Source: Helicostylum pulchrum (lineage: Eukaryota; Mucoromycota; Mucoromycetes; Mucorales; Mucoraceae). Taken from it: a stretch of 64,000 nt of DNA. The stretch's first letter is position 1. Every line of letters begins with the position of its first letter. The stretch spans positions 1 to 64,000 of the forward strand of contig JAIXMO010000030.1 of NCBI GenBank assembly GCA_025677825.1, given 5' to 3'. This document shows, in pieces, positions 22,848-32,748 of the stretch. Below the pieces are notes generated by a model. That model had not been told where the DNA came from. It was given only the letters and a program-made list of their open reading frames with translations, and did not search any database. Made by a program: the position numbers and the translations under genes.

Positions 22848-25557
22848 TTAGTGTTCAGTTACTTTTTGTGAAGTAAATGCACCAGCTACAAGACATAAGT
22901 TACGATCAGTAAATTGGATATCATAAATAGGTGTTTGTTTAGTAGGGAATACGGCAAGTTGTTCACGACTATTATATATATAAAAAAAAAAAAGTTTAAA
23001 AAAAGAAACCTGTAATATACCAATATAAATACTAACCTCTCTAATACACTCTTTCGCTTTCTATCTTGCTCTAATCTAAATCTTTTTGGTTCATTTATAT
23101 CTTCTGTATCCATAAAAGTAGACGTAGCAGAAGTTTCATTTGTATCTACATCCCAGACACGTACAGTACTATCAGCACCACCCGATACAAGCACGTTATT
23201 ATCTGCACTAAAGCTAAGTGAGTAGATAAACCCTGTGTGACCTGTCATTTTCTTGATTCGTTTTCCGGATCCCAGGTCCCATAAGATGATAGATTTATCT
23301 TCTCCTGCGGATGCCATAATACGACCATTAGGCGACACTGCTACTGTCTTAATTGATCCTGTATGTCCCGTAAACACTCTTACACAAGCTCCTGTCTGAA
23401 CATCCCATAAACGTGATGTACGATCACTAGAACCAGTAACAAGATATTTTGAGTTTGGATGAAATTTGACAGTCTAAATACACATGTATGAAAAAAAAAT
23501 TAATCATGTATAATACAGCAAAGAAAAAAAAAGAGAGACTTTACATCTACATCGGATAAATGTCCAGCAAAGATTCTTAAAGGTTGAATATGATCACAAC
23601 TCCAAATACGTGCAGTTCTATCATGAGAAGCAGTAGCAAAATAAAATCCAAAGGGTCCAAAATCAACATCCCAAACAGGACTATTATGTCCTTTATAAAC
23701 TACCAAATTTGAGAACGTTTGTGTGCTCCATAATCTAGCCGTTTTGTCTTCAGAGCAAGAGACCAAATATTTGTTGTCGTGACTAAAGCTTAATCCGTAT
23801 ACAGGCCCTGAATGACCCACCAATCTTTTATATTCTGATCCATGTCTTTCTCTTTGACGATTTAAATCATTGTCTATTTTATATAATTGAATAACGTGCT
23901 CGTAATTACCCGCTTAAATAAGTTAACTTACAGTCATTGACATGAGCAGGATTAATCGTATTACGAAGTGATTTCAACTTTTCTCCCTTCAAACTCCAAA
24001 TCTTTATAAATGATTCAGCGAATCCACCTGCTATTAATGTTGCGTCTTTTGAAGTAGTAACACAATTAAGACTATATAAAAAAAGTAAATACAAAACATA
24101 CTCTTCTATTTTTTTTAAAAAAAAAAACTCTTTTACCTGTCATGTGTATTGTGAAATGTATAGCAGCAGATACTAGGCAACGAACCATCATTTAATGGCA
24201 TACGATGATTTATATTATTTAATGCCTCAATCTCTGCTGAAATATCAATTCCCCTACTAATGAATAAAACAACTACATTAAAAAAAAAGACAAACTTAAA
24301 AAAAAAACTATCAACTTACTAGGGTGGAAGTGGTATATCTCCAAAGGAAGGACCATCCTCAGTACTCTCTTGTACAACTTTTTTAAAAGTTTCTAATAAA
24401 GGTAAATTCTCGCTGGTTAAAGTAGACGGATCACCTTCACCCTCTTTTTTACTAAACTCTTGTTCTTTAATCGCTTGCTCTACTTCATCTTTAAACGCTT
24501 GATCTAATTGAATCAAGCCTAATTGTACAGCCTGTTTATTGAACTCTTCAATCTGTTGCGTTTGATGACCTGTAATACCCACATCATCCATTTCCAATCC
24601 GCCTGCGGATTTCAACAATTTTCCATGAACAACTATTTTATATATTAGTATCCGTCTCGCTTTTTTTCTTTTTTTTTTCTTTTTTTACCTTGTATGTTAA
24701 GATACTGGTTCACAATTCTTAATAGTGACATAAATTTGTTGTCTTGTAAATAGTTGATAATTAATTCAAACGGTACACTTGACATACGTAAATTGTACTT
24801 GTTGTTTCGATACATTTGCGCTAACTCGTTTTCGCGAATATGGTGCACTTCAGTGACTGTTTGAAGTGTATTGATGTCGGGTGTGTGTAGTTCAAGATGA
24901 TCAAGTTTATAAACGTCCATAAATTGTTTGGCTATCAAAAAAAAAATTAATTACGGTTCAACTTGTTTTTTTTTTATACTTGTAAACCTTTTTCGGGTAT
25001 ATTCTTTCCTACCAAGTCAAGGTATGAATGAACAAAAATAGGAAACAATACGGATCGTAATTCAGGCTTTTTTTTTTAAAAAAAAACACTAATTGTTAAT
25101 AGACAGAAACTATATTTCAAAAAGTTATTTAAAATACCTTGTACCAATCTAATGAATTCTCAATCCATTGTCGTAAGCTTTTATAGCTCACATGGTATGC
25201 ATCGGGATCTCCTGGTTCAGAACTAGATTCTTTCTTTTTTTCTTCTGGTTCTGCTGCTACTGTTGCTGTTGCTGCTGCTGGTTCAGTTGTTTCATTATTA
25301 AGTGGCAAAATTTCTTGTTCTGTTGTATTTTCCTTTTTCTTAACTCCTTCACCTACATCTTCTAACGAAACAGTATCTCCCTTTGATTCACGTATAAAGA
25401 TAGCTTCGGTTGCTTTGTACCCTTTCTTTTGCAAATAAGACGCGACCATTTTATCGATATCGGCGGGTGAAGGTGAAGCACCTGTTGCAGGTTGTGTAGT
25501 AGGATCCGTATTGGATCCGGGTGTATTATTATTATTTGGCAATGGTGGTGTAGACAT
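22848..25557 (-). CDS. TAF5: TFIID/SAGA subunit TAF5 (LisH, TAF5-NTD2, WD40)
   Basis: Scaffold subunit of TFIID (and SAGA in yeast) needed for RNA polymerase II promoter recognition. Nine exons: 25557-25138, 25066-24988, 24931-24689, 24632-24320, 24256-24137, 24071-23932, 23912-23545, 23473-23037, 22968-22848 (2241 nt, 746 aa; frame closes). Domains: a LisH-like helix pair near residues 30-60 ([20 protein letters not shown]); the NTD2 domain ([42 protein letters not shown]); then WD40 repeats with [55 protein letters not shown] and [13 protein letters not shown]-terminus [12 protein letters not shown]...AGAF as in TAF5 orthologues. Exon 2 must use a GTTTAC donor to keep frame; the nearby GTATAA donor breaks it (see findings). 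Divergent from the uL15 gene. Confidence 0.93.
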
Positions 25558-25791
25558 GATGCTAATAACTATTTTTGTATATACCGTCTATATATTTATA
25601 CAGTAATGTTGTATTTGACAAAAAAAGTACGTTATGTTTTTATTAAAAAAGTAAAAAAATTGGATAAAAAAACAATACTCTAAAGGTGACGTCGCGATGC
25701 GGTGTGGGCCGGAAGCTGAAATTGATATTTTTTTCGCTGATCTATCAAGCACCTGGTAGCGCACAGTGTGAATCTTTCTCTTTTTAACGAA

Positions 25792-26181
25792 ATGGTGAGT
25801 GACCCTATATACAAAATGGAAACATTTAAAAGAAAGAAGGAATAGAGGAATAGAGATATATATGGATGAATGATTGAAATCAAATGGATGGATGGATTAA
25901 GAAAAAAAAAAAAAAACGAGTAAAATATGGAATGTCCTTTGGTCGAATGTGGATTCAACATATATATCCCGATTTCCTTTCTATTTCAATGTACCTTGAC
26001 AAAAAAAGAGACCTAACATAAAATCTTAAAAAATTAGCCTACCAGACTTCACCATAACAGAAAGAAGCGTGGACACGTCTCCGCCGGTCACGGTCGTGTC
26101 GGTAAGCACAGAAAGCATCCTGGTGGTCGTGGTCTTGCTGGTGGTCAACATCATCATCGTATCAATATGGATAAATACCAT

Positions 26182-26213
<32 letters not shown>

Positions 26214-26472
26214 ATTCCACTTGAAGAACAACGTCAACTGGCGTCCTATTGTCAATCTTGACAAGATCTGGACTCTTGCTGGTGAAGGTGTTCGTGAAAA
26301 GTACAAGAACACCGAGAAGGTTCCCGTTATCGATACTCTCCAAAAGGGTTACGGTAAGGTTTTGGCCAAGGGTACCATTTCTCAACCCGTCATTGTCCGT
26401 GCTCGTTTCGTCTCTGCTCTCGCTGAGAAGAAGATCAAGGCTGCCGGTGGTGTTGTTGAGCTCATTGCTTAA
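25792..26472 (+). CDS. RPL28: 60S ribosomal protein uL15 (L27a/L28)
   Basis: Large-subunit ribosomal protein. Exon 1 is only the start codon (25792-25794), followed by a GTGAGT donor; exon 2 is 26038-26472 (438 nt in total, 145 aa). The protein begins [20 protein letters not shown] and contains [20 protein letters not shown] and [16 protein letters not shown], diagnostic of eukaryotic uL15; length is near the usual 145-149. Codons are noticeably more C-rich and biased than in neighbouring genes, as expected for high expression. The pyrimidine tract TCTTTCTCTTTTT just before the ATG may be the transcription start region. The 243-nt intron is long for this genome. Start codons of uL15 and TAF5 are 234 bp apart (shared divergent promoter). 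Convergent with RMT2. Confidence 0.95.
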
Positions 26473-26578
26473 ACAAAAAAAAACATATCTACTATAAATC
26501 CCCAATTTTTCATTATTATTAAAAAAAAATAACGATATTTTATATATGTACAATCTCTCTCTTTTCTTTTTTTATTAT

Positions 26579-27789
26579 CTATTGTTTTAAAAACTTGCAA
26601 ATAGGTAACTTGTATGTATCTAAAACCCAATACTTTTGACGAACACCATCCCAAACACCTTGTTCAGCCCAAGTAGAAATAGGCATTTCAACATACTCTG
26701 TACTTAATCCAATTTCACGTAAATCAATCTCGGACACTTCACAATAAATATCTTGGAAGAATTGATTTGTAGCTCCAAGTCCGTTAAACCAAGTATAAAC
26801 ACCATCTTCATTAAGCATCTTGGGTACGCATTCATGGAACGCCTTTAAATCATCATAGTATTCACCGTAGGTGTCAAAAAACACACCATCAAATTGAATA
26901 TCAATTGTAGGTACCATATCTTGCCAGCGACCAAACAAAATCTTAACACCTTCCTTCTTATCCCAACCTAACTCCAACATATGAGCATACACATCAGGAT
27001 GAGCTTCAATAATATAATGGTTCTTGGGCTTATACTTTTGTAATTCAGTATCAATTAACCCTAACCCAAATCCAACATTGATCACATTTAATCCTTCTTT
27101 AGGACACATCACTTTAGCGTGTTCAACCATTAAGGGACCTTCCCAACCCATCATGACTGCATCGTTATTTTCATCCATTAATTTATTGTCATCGTAATGC
27201 AACTTTTGTGAAAGATAGACTTCATTAGCAATATTGTTCTCTTCGTTTTCGCCTTCGTCACCAAACACCTTTTTCATAGCACGAATCAAAAGTTCAATAC
27301 GAACACCTTGGTCTACAAGTACTTTGTAGACTTGGTCGTGGTTGTTCTTTAAAGCAAGTTCGCCAGCGGTTACTTCGTTCTTATCGGTCAAGTTGTAAGG
27401 ATGCTTTTCGGATATAAGCCAGTTGACCATATCCAAATGGCCGTGCTCGGCTGCGTGGTGAAGTGGTGTGCGTCCAAGATCGTCTCCATTAAAACAAAGA
27501 TCAGCGTCTTGGTCTAAAAGTGCCTTTGCTTTTTCCTTTATATAAAAAAGCGGGTTAGTTTTTTTGTTTTTATTGTAAACAAGAGGCGGGTTGTCCTTAC
27601 GAGATCATTAGCAATGACCGCGGCAATAAGTTCATGACCCAACTTTAAGTCTTCTTCGGTGTATCCCTCGTCTTCTTCCTCCTCTTCTTGTTCAATTTCT
27701 TGGACAGTTTCTTGAACAGGTTCTTGAGCAGGCTCTTGCTCTTGTTCTAACTTTTGTTTCTTCATCTCTTGTTCTTGTACTGCACTCAT
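26579..27789 (-). CDS. RMT2: Protein arginine N-methyltransferase 2 (RMT2, ankyrin + SAM domain)
   Basis: In yeast, Rmt2 methylates the delta-nitrogen of an arginine in ribosomal protein L12 (uL11). Exons: 27789-27601 and 27535-26579 (1146 nt, 381 aa). The N-terminus is Gln/Glu-rich (PAQEPVQETVQEIEQEEEEE), then an ankyrin-type repeat (GRTPLHHAAEHGHLDMVNWL), then the methyltransferase: NEVYLSQKLHYDD, VMMGWEGPLM, the SAM-binding motif INVGFGLGLIDTEL near residue 214, HYIIEAHPDVY, FDGVFFDTYGEYY, and the C-terminal YWVLDTYKLPICKF. The start at 27789 is chosen because the six-codon in-frame extension upstream has no ATG. The convergent partner is uL15; a functional link with ribosomal proteins is known, but the adjacency is probably coincidental. 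Confidence 0.93.
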
Positions 27790-28801
27790 TTTTTGTGTAA
27801 ACGTCAAAAAAGTAAAAGAAAAATTTTCGAAAAAAAGGGCTTTATAACGTGACGGTGTCGGGATTTTTCTTTCGTAGATTCAGTAACAACTTGTATTCAT
27901 GGAGAAAGATACGCGTACTAGGTTTTCGCATCAGGTTTTTTTTATAGTGCCTCATTCACGCCCTGAAATGTTTTTTTAAGATGCAGGGAAAAGCCGTATC
28001 CTAGATCAAAACAAATGATGGCCCAATGAGATAGTTATACCGTAAAAATGTCCATAGTGGATGCAGTACAAGCCAACCATCACTCATACAATTTTTTTAA
28101 AAAAGAAACAACCCGCTTTTTTCAACCTCATTTGATCATAAGTTTGAAGCCCAATGGTCATTTTTTTTTAACTTCACTTGGAAAAATCAATTGGGGTTTA
28201 TATCTACCTTGTACTTGACTATCGAATTAAACTTTAACTAACAAATGAAAGTAGTTTAAAAGGATATAAAGTTCCCGGAAGAATAGGATAGGGTAAAAGA
28301 GATTACTTATTAAAAGAAACCAAAAAATAGAACTTTATTTACGACAGTGATACCACGTACCATCTTCATATGTTGTACGAGTTTAAGATCACCAGAATAA
28401 CAGCCCCCAATATCTGAGAGCGGCTGTTAACTATATTCTTGTGACTAAATCAAATGTAAAACCTTGATTACCACAATACTGCATGTCAAAGAGATTAAAG
28501 ACTTTCGAAAACATTTTTTATGTATAAAAATACACTGCTTTGATAATCAAGATGGTTGCAGAAACGAAAAAAAATGAAAAATGTCATGTATCTATCGCAT
28601 AAATAACCTATAAAACCAATATCACATTATGCTATTTTTATTATATTATTTAAACGTCTGTTAAAACTCTTGCTCTACTTCGACTCTGATAATACGAGAA
28701 GATTCAAGAGACAACTTGTATAAAACCTCACAAAAAAATTTAAGTGAGACATAATAGTCTGGTTTATTTGTAGGAAGGAAAGGGGAAGGGGGAAGAAAAA
28801 T
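27790..28801. other. Intergenic region without recognised gene
   Basis: Promoter side of RMT2 followed by about 0.9 kb of A/T-rich DNA. I found no convincing open or broken coding sequence, RNA gene or repeat. Confidence 0.45.
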
Positions 28802-29029
28802 CTAGAAACGTCTAAGTTTCTTCGTCTTCTTCGTTTTCTTCTCTTCTAACTCTAGCCTTGTTGTCTTCCAAATTTGTATAATTCTGTAAACCTGGTTATA
28901 AGGTATGCTCAATTGTTTTAAAATATCAGGGATTGAGATATTTGGCTCCCATTTTCCGATAATATGGCTCTTTGTGAATAAGTCGTACTGGGTATTTTTC
29001 GTAATGAAGGTTAGACATCTTAAATGACA
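28802..29029 (-). pseudogene. Helix-turn-helix fragment resembling a Tc1/mariner-type transposase N-terminus
   Basis: An open minus-strand stretch reads NTQYDLFTKSHIIGKWEPN, then ISIPDILKQLSIPYNQVYRI, then IQIWKTTRLELEEKKTKKTK, ending with TAG at 28804-28802. The order (basic start, helix, a turn with IP, recognition helix with YRII, xWKTT, then a Lys-rich linker) resembles the first HTH of Tc1-like transposases. No DDE domain follows and terminal repeats were not found, so this is at most a relic or domesticated fragment. The assignment is by eye. Confidence 0.35.
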
Positions 29030-29095
29030 TGTTACGTAGTAATTTCAGAAAGTGGCGTAAGTAATTAAAAAGGCAATTTGATTGTTAAAAAATAC

Positions 29096-29445
29096 TTATA
29101 ATCGCTCAAGTACTTGAACAATGTTTTTTTTTTTTTGATTTTGGTCTTTTATTGGACCTGTAAGCGCGTCCGCGATATCCATTAATATTTGTTCCACGGC
29201 CACATTTCCAGTAATTTGTAAGCTTTCAGCAGCAGAAAATAAAGAGACAAGTTTCGTTAAATGTTTATAAGTACTTGTTTCGTTACTTTTTATCCTTTCT
29301 GTAATATCCACTATACTCGATTTTAGTAATATACCATTATTCCATCTCGTAGCATCTGCTACAGCAATCAGTAACTTTAAACCAATTCTGACATCAGTAT
29401 CATGGATATGATCGAAAGCATCGGAAAGAGTAAATACCGTAAACA
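29096..29445 (-). CDS. Exon-like ORF (~116 aa), neighbour of the zinc-finger gene
   Basis: Open frame that starts directly after a good acceptor (TTTTAACACAG, ending at 29446) and ends in TAA at 29096. It therefore looks like the last exon of a gene whose upstream exon I could not identify, possibly in 29452-29812. The peptide begins FTVFTLSDAFDHIHDTDVRI, is helical and polar, with alternating Leu/Ile (LKLLIAVADATRWNNGILLK), and ends in a Lys run. The first 15 residues recur in the disrupted copy at about 20730-20775, so the element is part of the same duplicated unit as the zinc-finger gene. No known domain recognised. Confidence 0.4.
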
Positions 29446-29812
29446 CTGTGTTAAAAGAAAAAAAAAAGTGGCACGATTGATATATTTGCTAATATATTAA
29501 TAAGTCAATAAAATTGATAAAAGTAAAGCAAAGTGATTTTATTATTTGAAAGGAATAAGAATGGCTATTTATATAAATGAGAAGATTTCAATGACAGTTG
29601 AATCAGATGATAGTAAAATAAGGAGCTGTGAATAACAAACGGACCGAGTTATTTGTAGTGAGCAGATCACGATAAAGAATAACAAACAGGTGCTATTTTG
29701 CGTAACAGTGTCACGGACATCTTTTATAAGGAAAATACACGCGGTATAGATTTACCCGTAGTAAATCTGTACTTGTCAAAATAAAGCAGCAAAGCAGACT
29801 TCAAAATAGTAA

Positions 29813-31361
29813 TCAAAAGGTGTGAATATATAGCGTGTATATATCATCATGGTCATCGAATACAGTCTGCTTGGTGGCCAGAATTTTATTAACGTAGTTC
29901 AAAGATTGACTGCTGATATAAAGCTTTATTTTTTTTGTTGTTAAGAAGTTTAGTGTAGAGGGGCCAAGCTCAGGTTCCGTTTTTATATCTAAACGTATGC
30001 TAGAAACAACTAAAGCATTAAAAGTCTTTGTACAAATCATCAACTTTCTCGAGCTGTCTTGATATCTAGTTGTGATGTTCAGTTGAGAAGAGTAGAGATT
30101 GTCTGGTATTGGTATTGTGGTGTTGGAATAGTTGTTTCCCGAAAAACGTTCATGGTGAATATCGATTGATGGTTTACGTCCATAAATTTCTATACAATTA
30201 ACAAGTAGAATCTGATTGTTTTCAACGAGAATTGCACCAGCCAACGACTGGAGACAAGCAAGTGAATAGTGGCGGGCATTTTTCCAGTCTCTGTTAAAAA
30301 GATCAAGTATAGTTTGATTCACCTCAATATAATCAGAGTATTTAATAATAGAGGAATAATGATTACTTGCTTGTAAAGTATTTATGAGGTAATCTTGTTG
30401 TACAGTCTCATTTGAGACTTCAGAAATGTCGTTATCAACGGAGGGAACATGAAGTTTCACAATATTTCGTTTAGCAAGTTTTTCCAAATTTTTTTGTGAA
30501 GATAACAGATCAACCTGTAGTACCAAGCACTTTTTTTAACGCTATTTTTTTTTTTCAGTAAGGTTTTTGGGTCATATAAAATGTCTATACGTCAATGTCG
30601 TTTTCTTCATTGTTAGAAGAGTCGGGAGGGAAAGTCAATGTTGCAGTCTTGACGTTCATAGTTTTTATATATACAGTCCCAAAACTACGCTCTCTTTCGG
30701 TTTGAAATTGGAATACATCATCAAGTATAGCATGTTGATTCTTCGATTTCTTCGTGGCCCTCTCGAATGAGTTAATATCGATAGCTTCAAGAATGTCAGG
30801 TGTTGGTATTTCGTTGTCAGCTCGATATGAACCTTCAGTTGCCGCTATCATGTAAATATTTAGAAAGTTTGCACAAAGAGTAAAACAATGTACCTACTGT
30901 GGCGATAAGAGATATGATCTTTTAATAGCTGTATTGAGTCGTAGTAATTAGAGCAAAACGGACATATAAACCACGTTACATAGGAGTCCTTCAAGTAAAT
31001 TGTCAGACTTATGTTTACAATTTTTCGTGTTTTTCCCCATGACATTTAAACTTACATATTTCCGTAAATCAGCTTTAGCAATGAATAGAACACTAAAAGA
31101 GGATAAGCTTCCTTAGAAAATTTGAGAATTTAAAATACCTACTTATCTGGTGTCTGCCTTTTTCCTTCCGTTCCGTTAAATGGGCCTAGAGAAACAAAAC
31201 AAAAACAAAATGATTATGAGATATAAGATAGATTCGTTTTAATACATACCAATCTTATGTATATTTTTTAGGTGTACTCTAAGATTCGACACTTGTGAGT
31301 ATATTGCCTCTTTTTCACACAAATGGCATTGAAAAGCCCTAAAAACAGTTGTTTTTGTCAT
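29813..31361 (-). CDS. Two-finger C2H2 protein with unknown C-terminal domain (intact family member)
   Basis: Six exons: 31361-31250, 31185-31143, 31092-31056, 30988-30898, 30844-30591, 30514-29813 (1239 nt, 412 aa; every junction has GT/AG and the frame closes). Finger 1: C12, C15, H30, H35 (FQCHLCEKEAIY...HLKNIH). Finger 2: C73, C76, H89, H94 (FICPFCSNYY...DHISYRH). Then a conserved block (EIPTPDILEAIDINSFERAT, DDVFQFQTERERSFGTVYIK), a linker, and a ~230-residue C-terminal region without a known fold, containing HYSLACLQSLAGAILVENNQ and SIDIHHERFSG. A second, broken copy lies at 18165-20823. The fingers suggest nucleic-acid binding; the C-terminal role is unknown. It could be a domesticated or mobile-element-associated regulator (inference). 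Regular exon structure argues that it is a real gene. Confidence 0.65.
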
Positions 31362-31657
31362 GTTACAACTGTTTTTTTTTTTCGTAAAAGAGGAAGAAAA
31401 ATTACTATCTTTAAGAGCAATTCACAAAGTCTTTGACACAAAAAAAGATATTTTTATTTGGCAAATAGCCAACCCGGAATTATGCAAACGGTGTATATGC
31501 CTTTTTTTTTGAAACTTCGTCATAAAATATTATATCTAAAAACACCTTCATCACAAAAGAGAAAAAAAAACTGTAATACCAACTTATTTACTTCATAACA
31601 AAAAATCAATATTTTTACAAAAATATATAAATAGGTGCCAATGTGTATAACTCTTAT

Positions 31658-31804
31658 TTATACATAAACTTTTACTTCTGTATTAAGATTGTTAACAATC
31701 AAACGTTTGTCAACACCAGCGCTTTCATCTTCAGTTTCCTCAAACGACATTAACGTAATGTCGAGTGCAGCTCTTAAGGTATCTTCTTCCAAGTCGCTAC
31801 CCAT
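31658..31804 (-). CDS. Small acidic ORF (48 aa)
   Basis: A 49-codon frame starting MGSDLEEDTLRAALDITL and ending NNLNTEVKVYV. Normal-complexity, acidic sequence in otherwise A/T-rich DNA. It may be a small gene, the first exon of a truncated gene, or a relic. No homologue recognised; no clear promoter or intron signals. Confidence 0.3.
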   Translation of the reverse strand: MGSDLEEDTLRAALDITLMSFEETEDESAGVDKRLIVNNLNTEVKVYV

Positions 31805-32179
31805 ATTTGTTTTAGCGGCGAACCAGTTTTATTGCTAATTCAAAAAGGTTAGAAATAAATGAATGCACAACAGGATGCTTTCTACTCTTAGTAGCTTTTA
31901 AAATTTATCCGCAATAAAATAAAGCCCTTCGAGATTATCGTACTTGTTCATAATATTTAAAAGCAATTTTATTTCGTAAGAGTCTTCGAATTTCAAGCTA
32001 CATTTTTATTATTAATAAAAGCACAAAAATAGTTTTTTACGCTGAATAAAATAATTCTTTTGGGGCATTGTTGTTTTTAATAAACAGTAACATAATCCTT
32101 CATGACATTAATTGTCAGGTTACTAACTTATATTATGTGAATAGTTAACGAGTTAACAATACTGAAGTTGCCGAAGCGA

Positions 32180-32440
32180 AGGATGAAGAAGTGGTTCAAA
32201 CCCTTCCCTGGTCCGAAAACTGTTTTATCAATCTATTTGACCATCGATCTTTATCCCTCCCAAAAAAAAATTTGGCCCATCAACGATATAAATTTATATC
32301 GTTGATTCCCGTTTGAAGGCTCTGGTTGGAGCTTTGGCCAATCAACGATTAAACGAGCGGTCTCAATAGAGCGCCTTATTAATTGGCTTAAAACTTTGAA
32401 ATTTGATTACACACCCGGCCATGTTCATCTCATAAAAAAC
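32180..32440 (+). mobile_element. Possible retroelement RNase H-region relic with perfect palindrome
   Basis: Coding-like pieces in the plus direction include LFDHRSLSLPKKN, ALVGALANQRLNERSQ and, after a stop and shift, RLINWLKTLKFDYTPGHV. A dipeptide-level resemblance to the end of LTR-retrotransposon RNase H (arginine-leucine, W-L-x-x-L, F-D-Y, PG) suggests a decayed pol fragment. The 28-nt perfect palindrome at 32279-32306 interrupts it. LTRs and integrase were not seen. Low confidence. Confidence 0.3.
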
Positions 32441-32748
32441 CAAAAAACCAAAAGTTTGCATATGGTTAGCATACGCGGGGCGTTAATGTTCTTCAGGGCG
32501 TTAGAGATTACGATTGTAGGTCTTATCTGCAGAACGCTAAATACAGTTGTCTTGTCTTTGTGACGAATGGCGCTATAAAAAAAAACCTGGTGCGCGTATC
32601 TTTCTCCATATTCATTTAGCTAATATTTTTAGCGAGGGGATGATACAATAACTATCCTTTATTAAGAAGAAAAAAGTAGCTCTGTATACTAGAATATAAT
32701 ATATACAAAAAAAAAGAGAAATAAATAAATAAGCAATACAAAAAATAA

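Noticed and set aside
25795..26037. Possible intronic snoRNA in the 243-nt uL15 intron
   Set aside because: I could not find a convincing C/D box pair with terminal stem or H/ACA boxes; intron length alone is not evidence.
26026..26553. Long minus-strand ORF opposite uL15
   Set aside because: It is the shadow of the biased uL15 coding sequence; the plus-strand protein is unambiguous.
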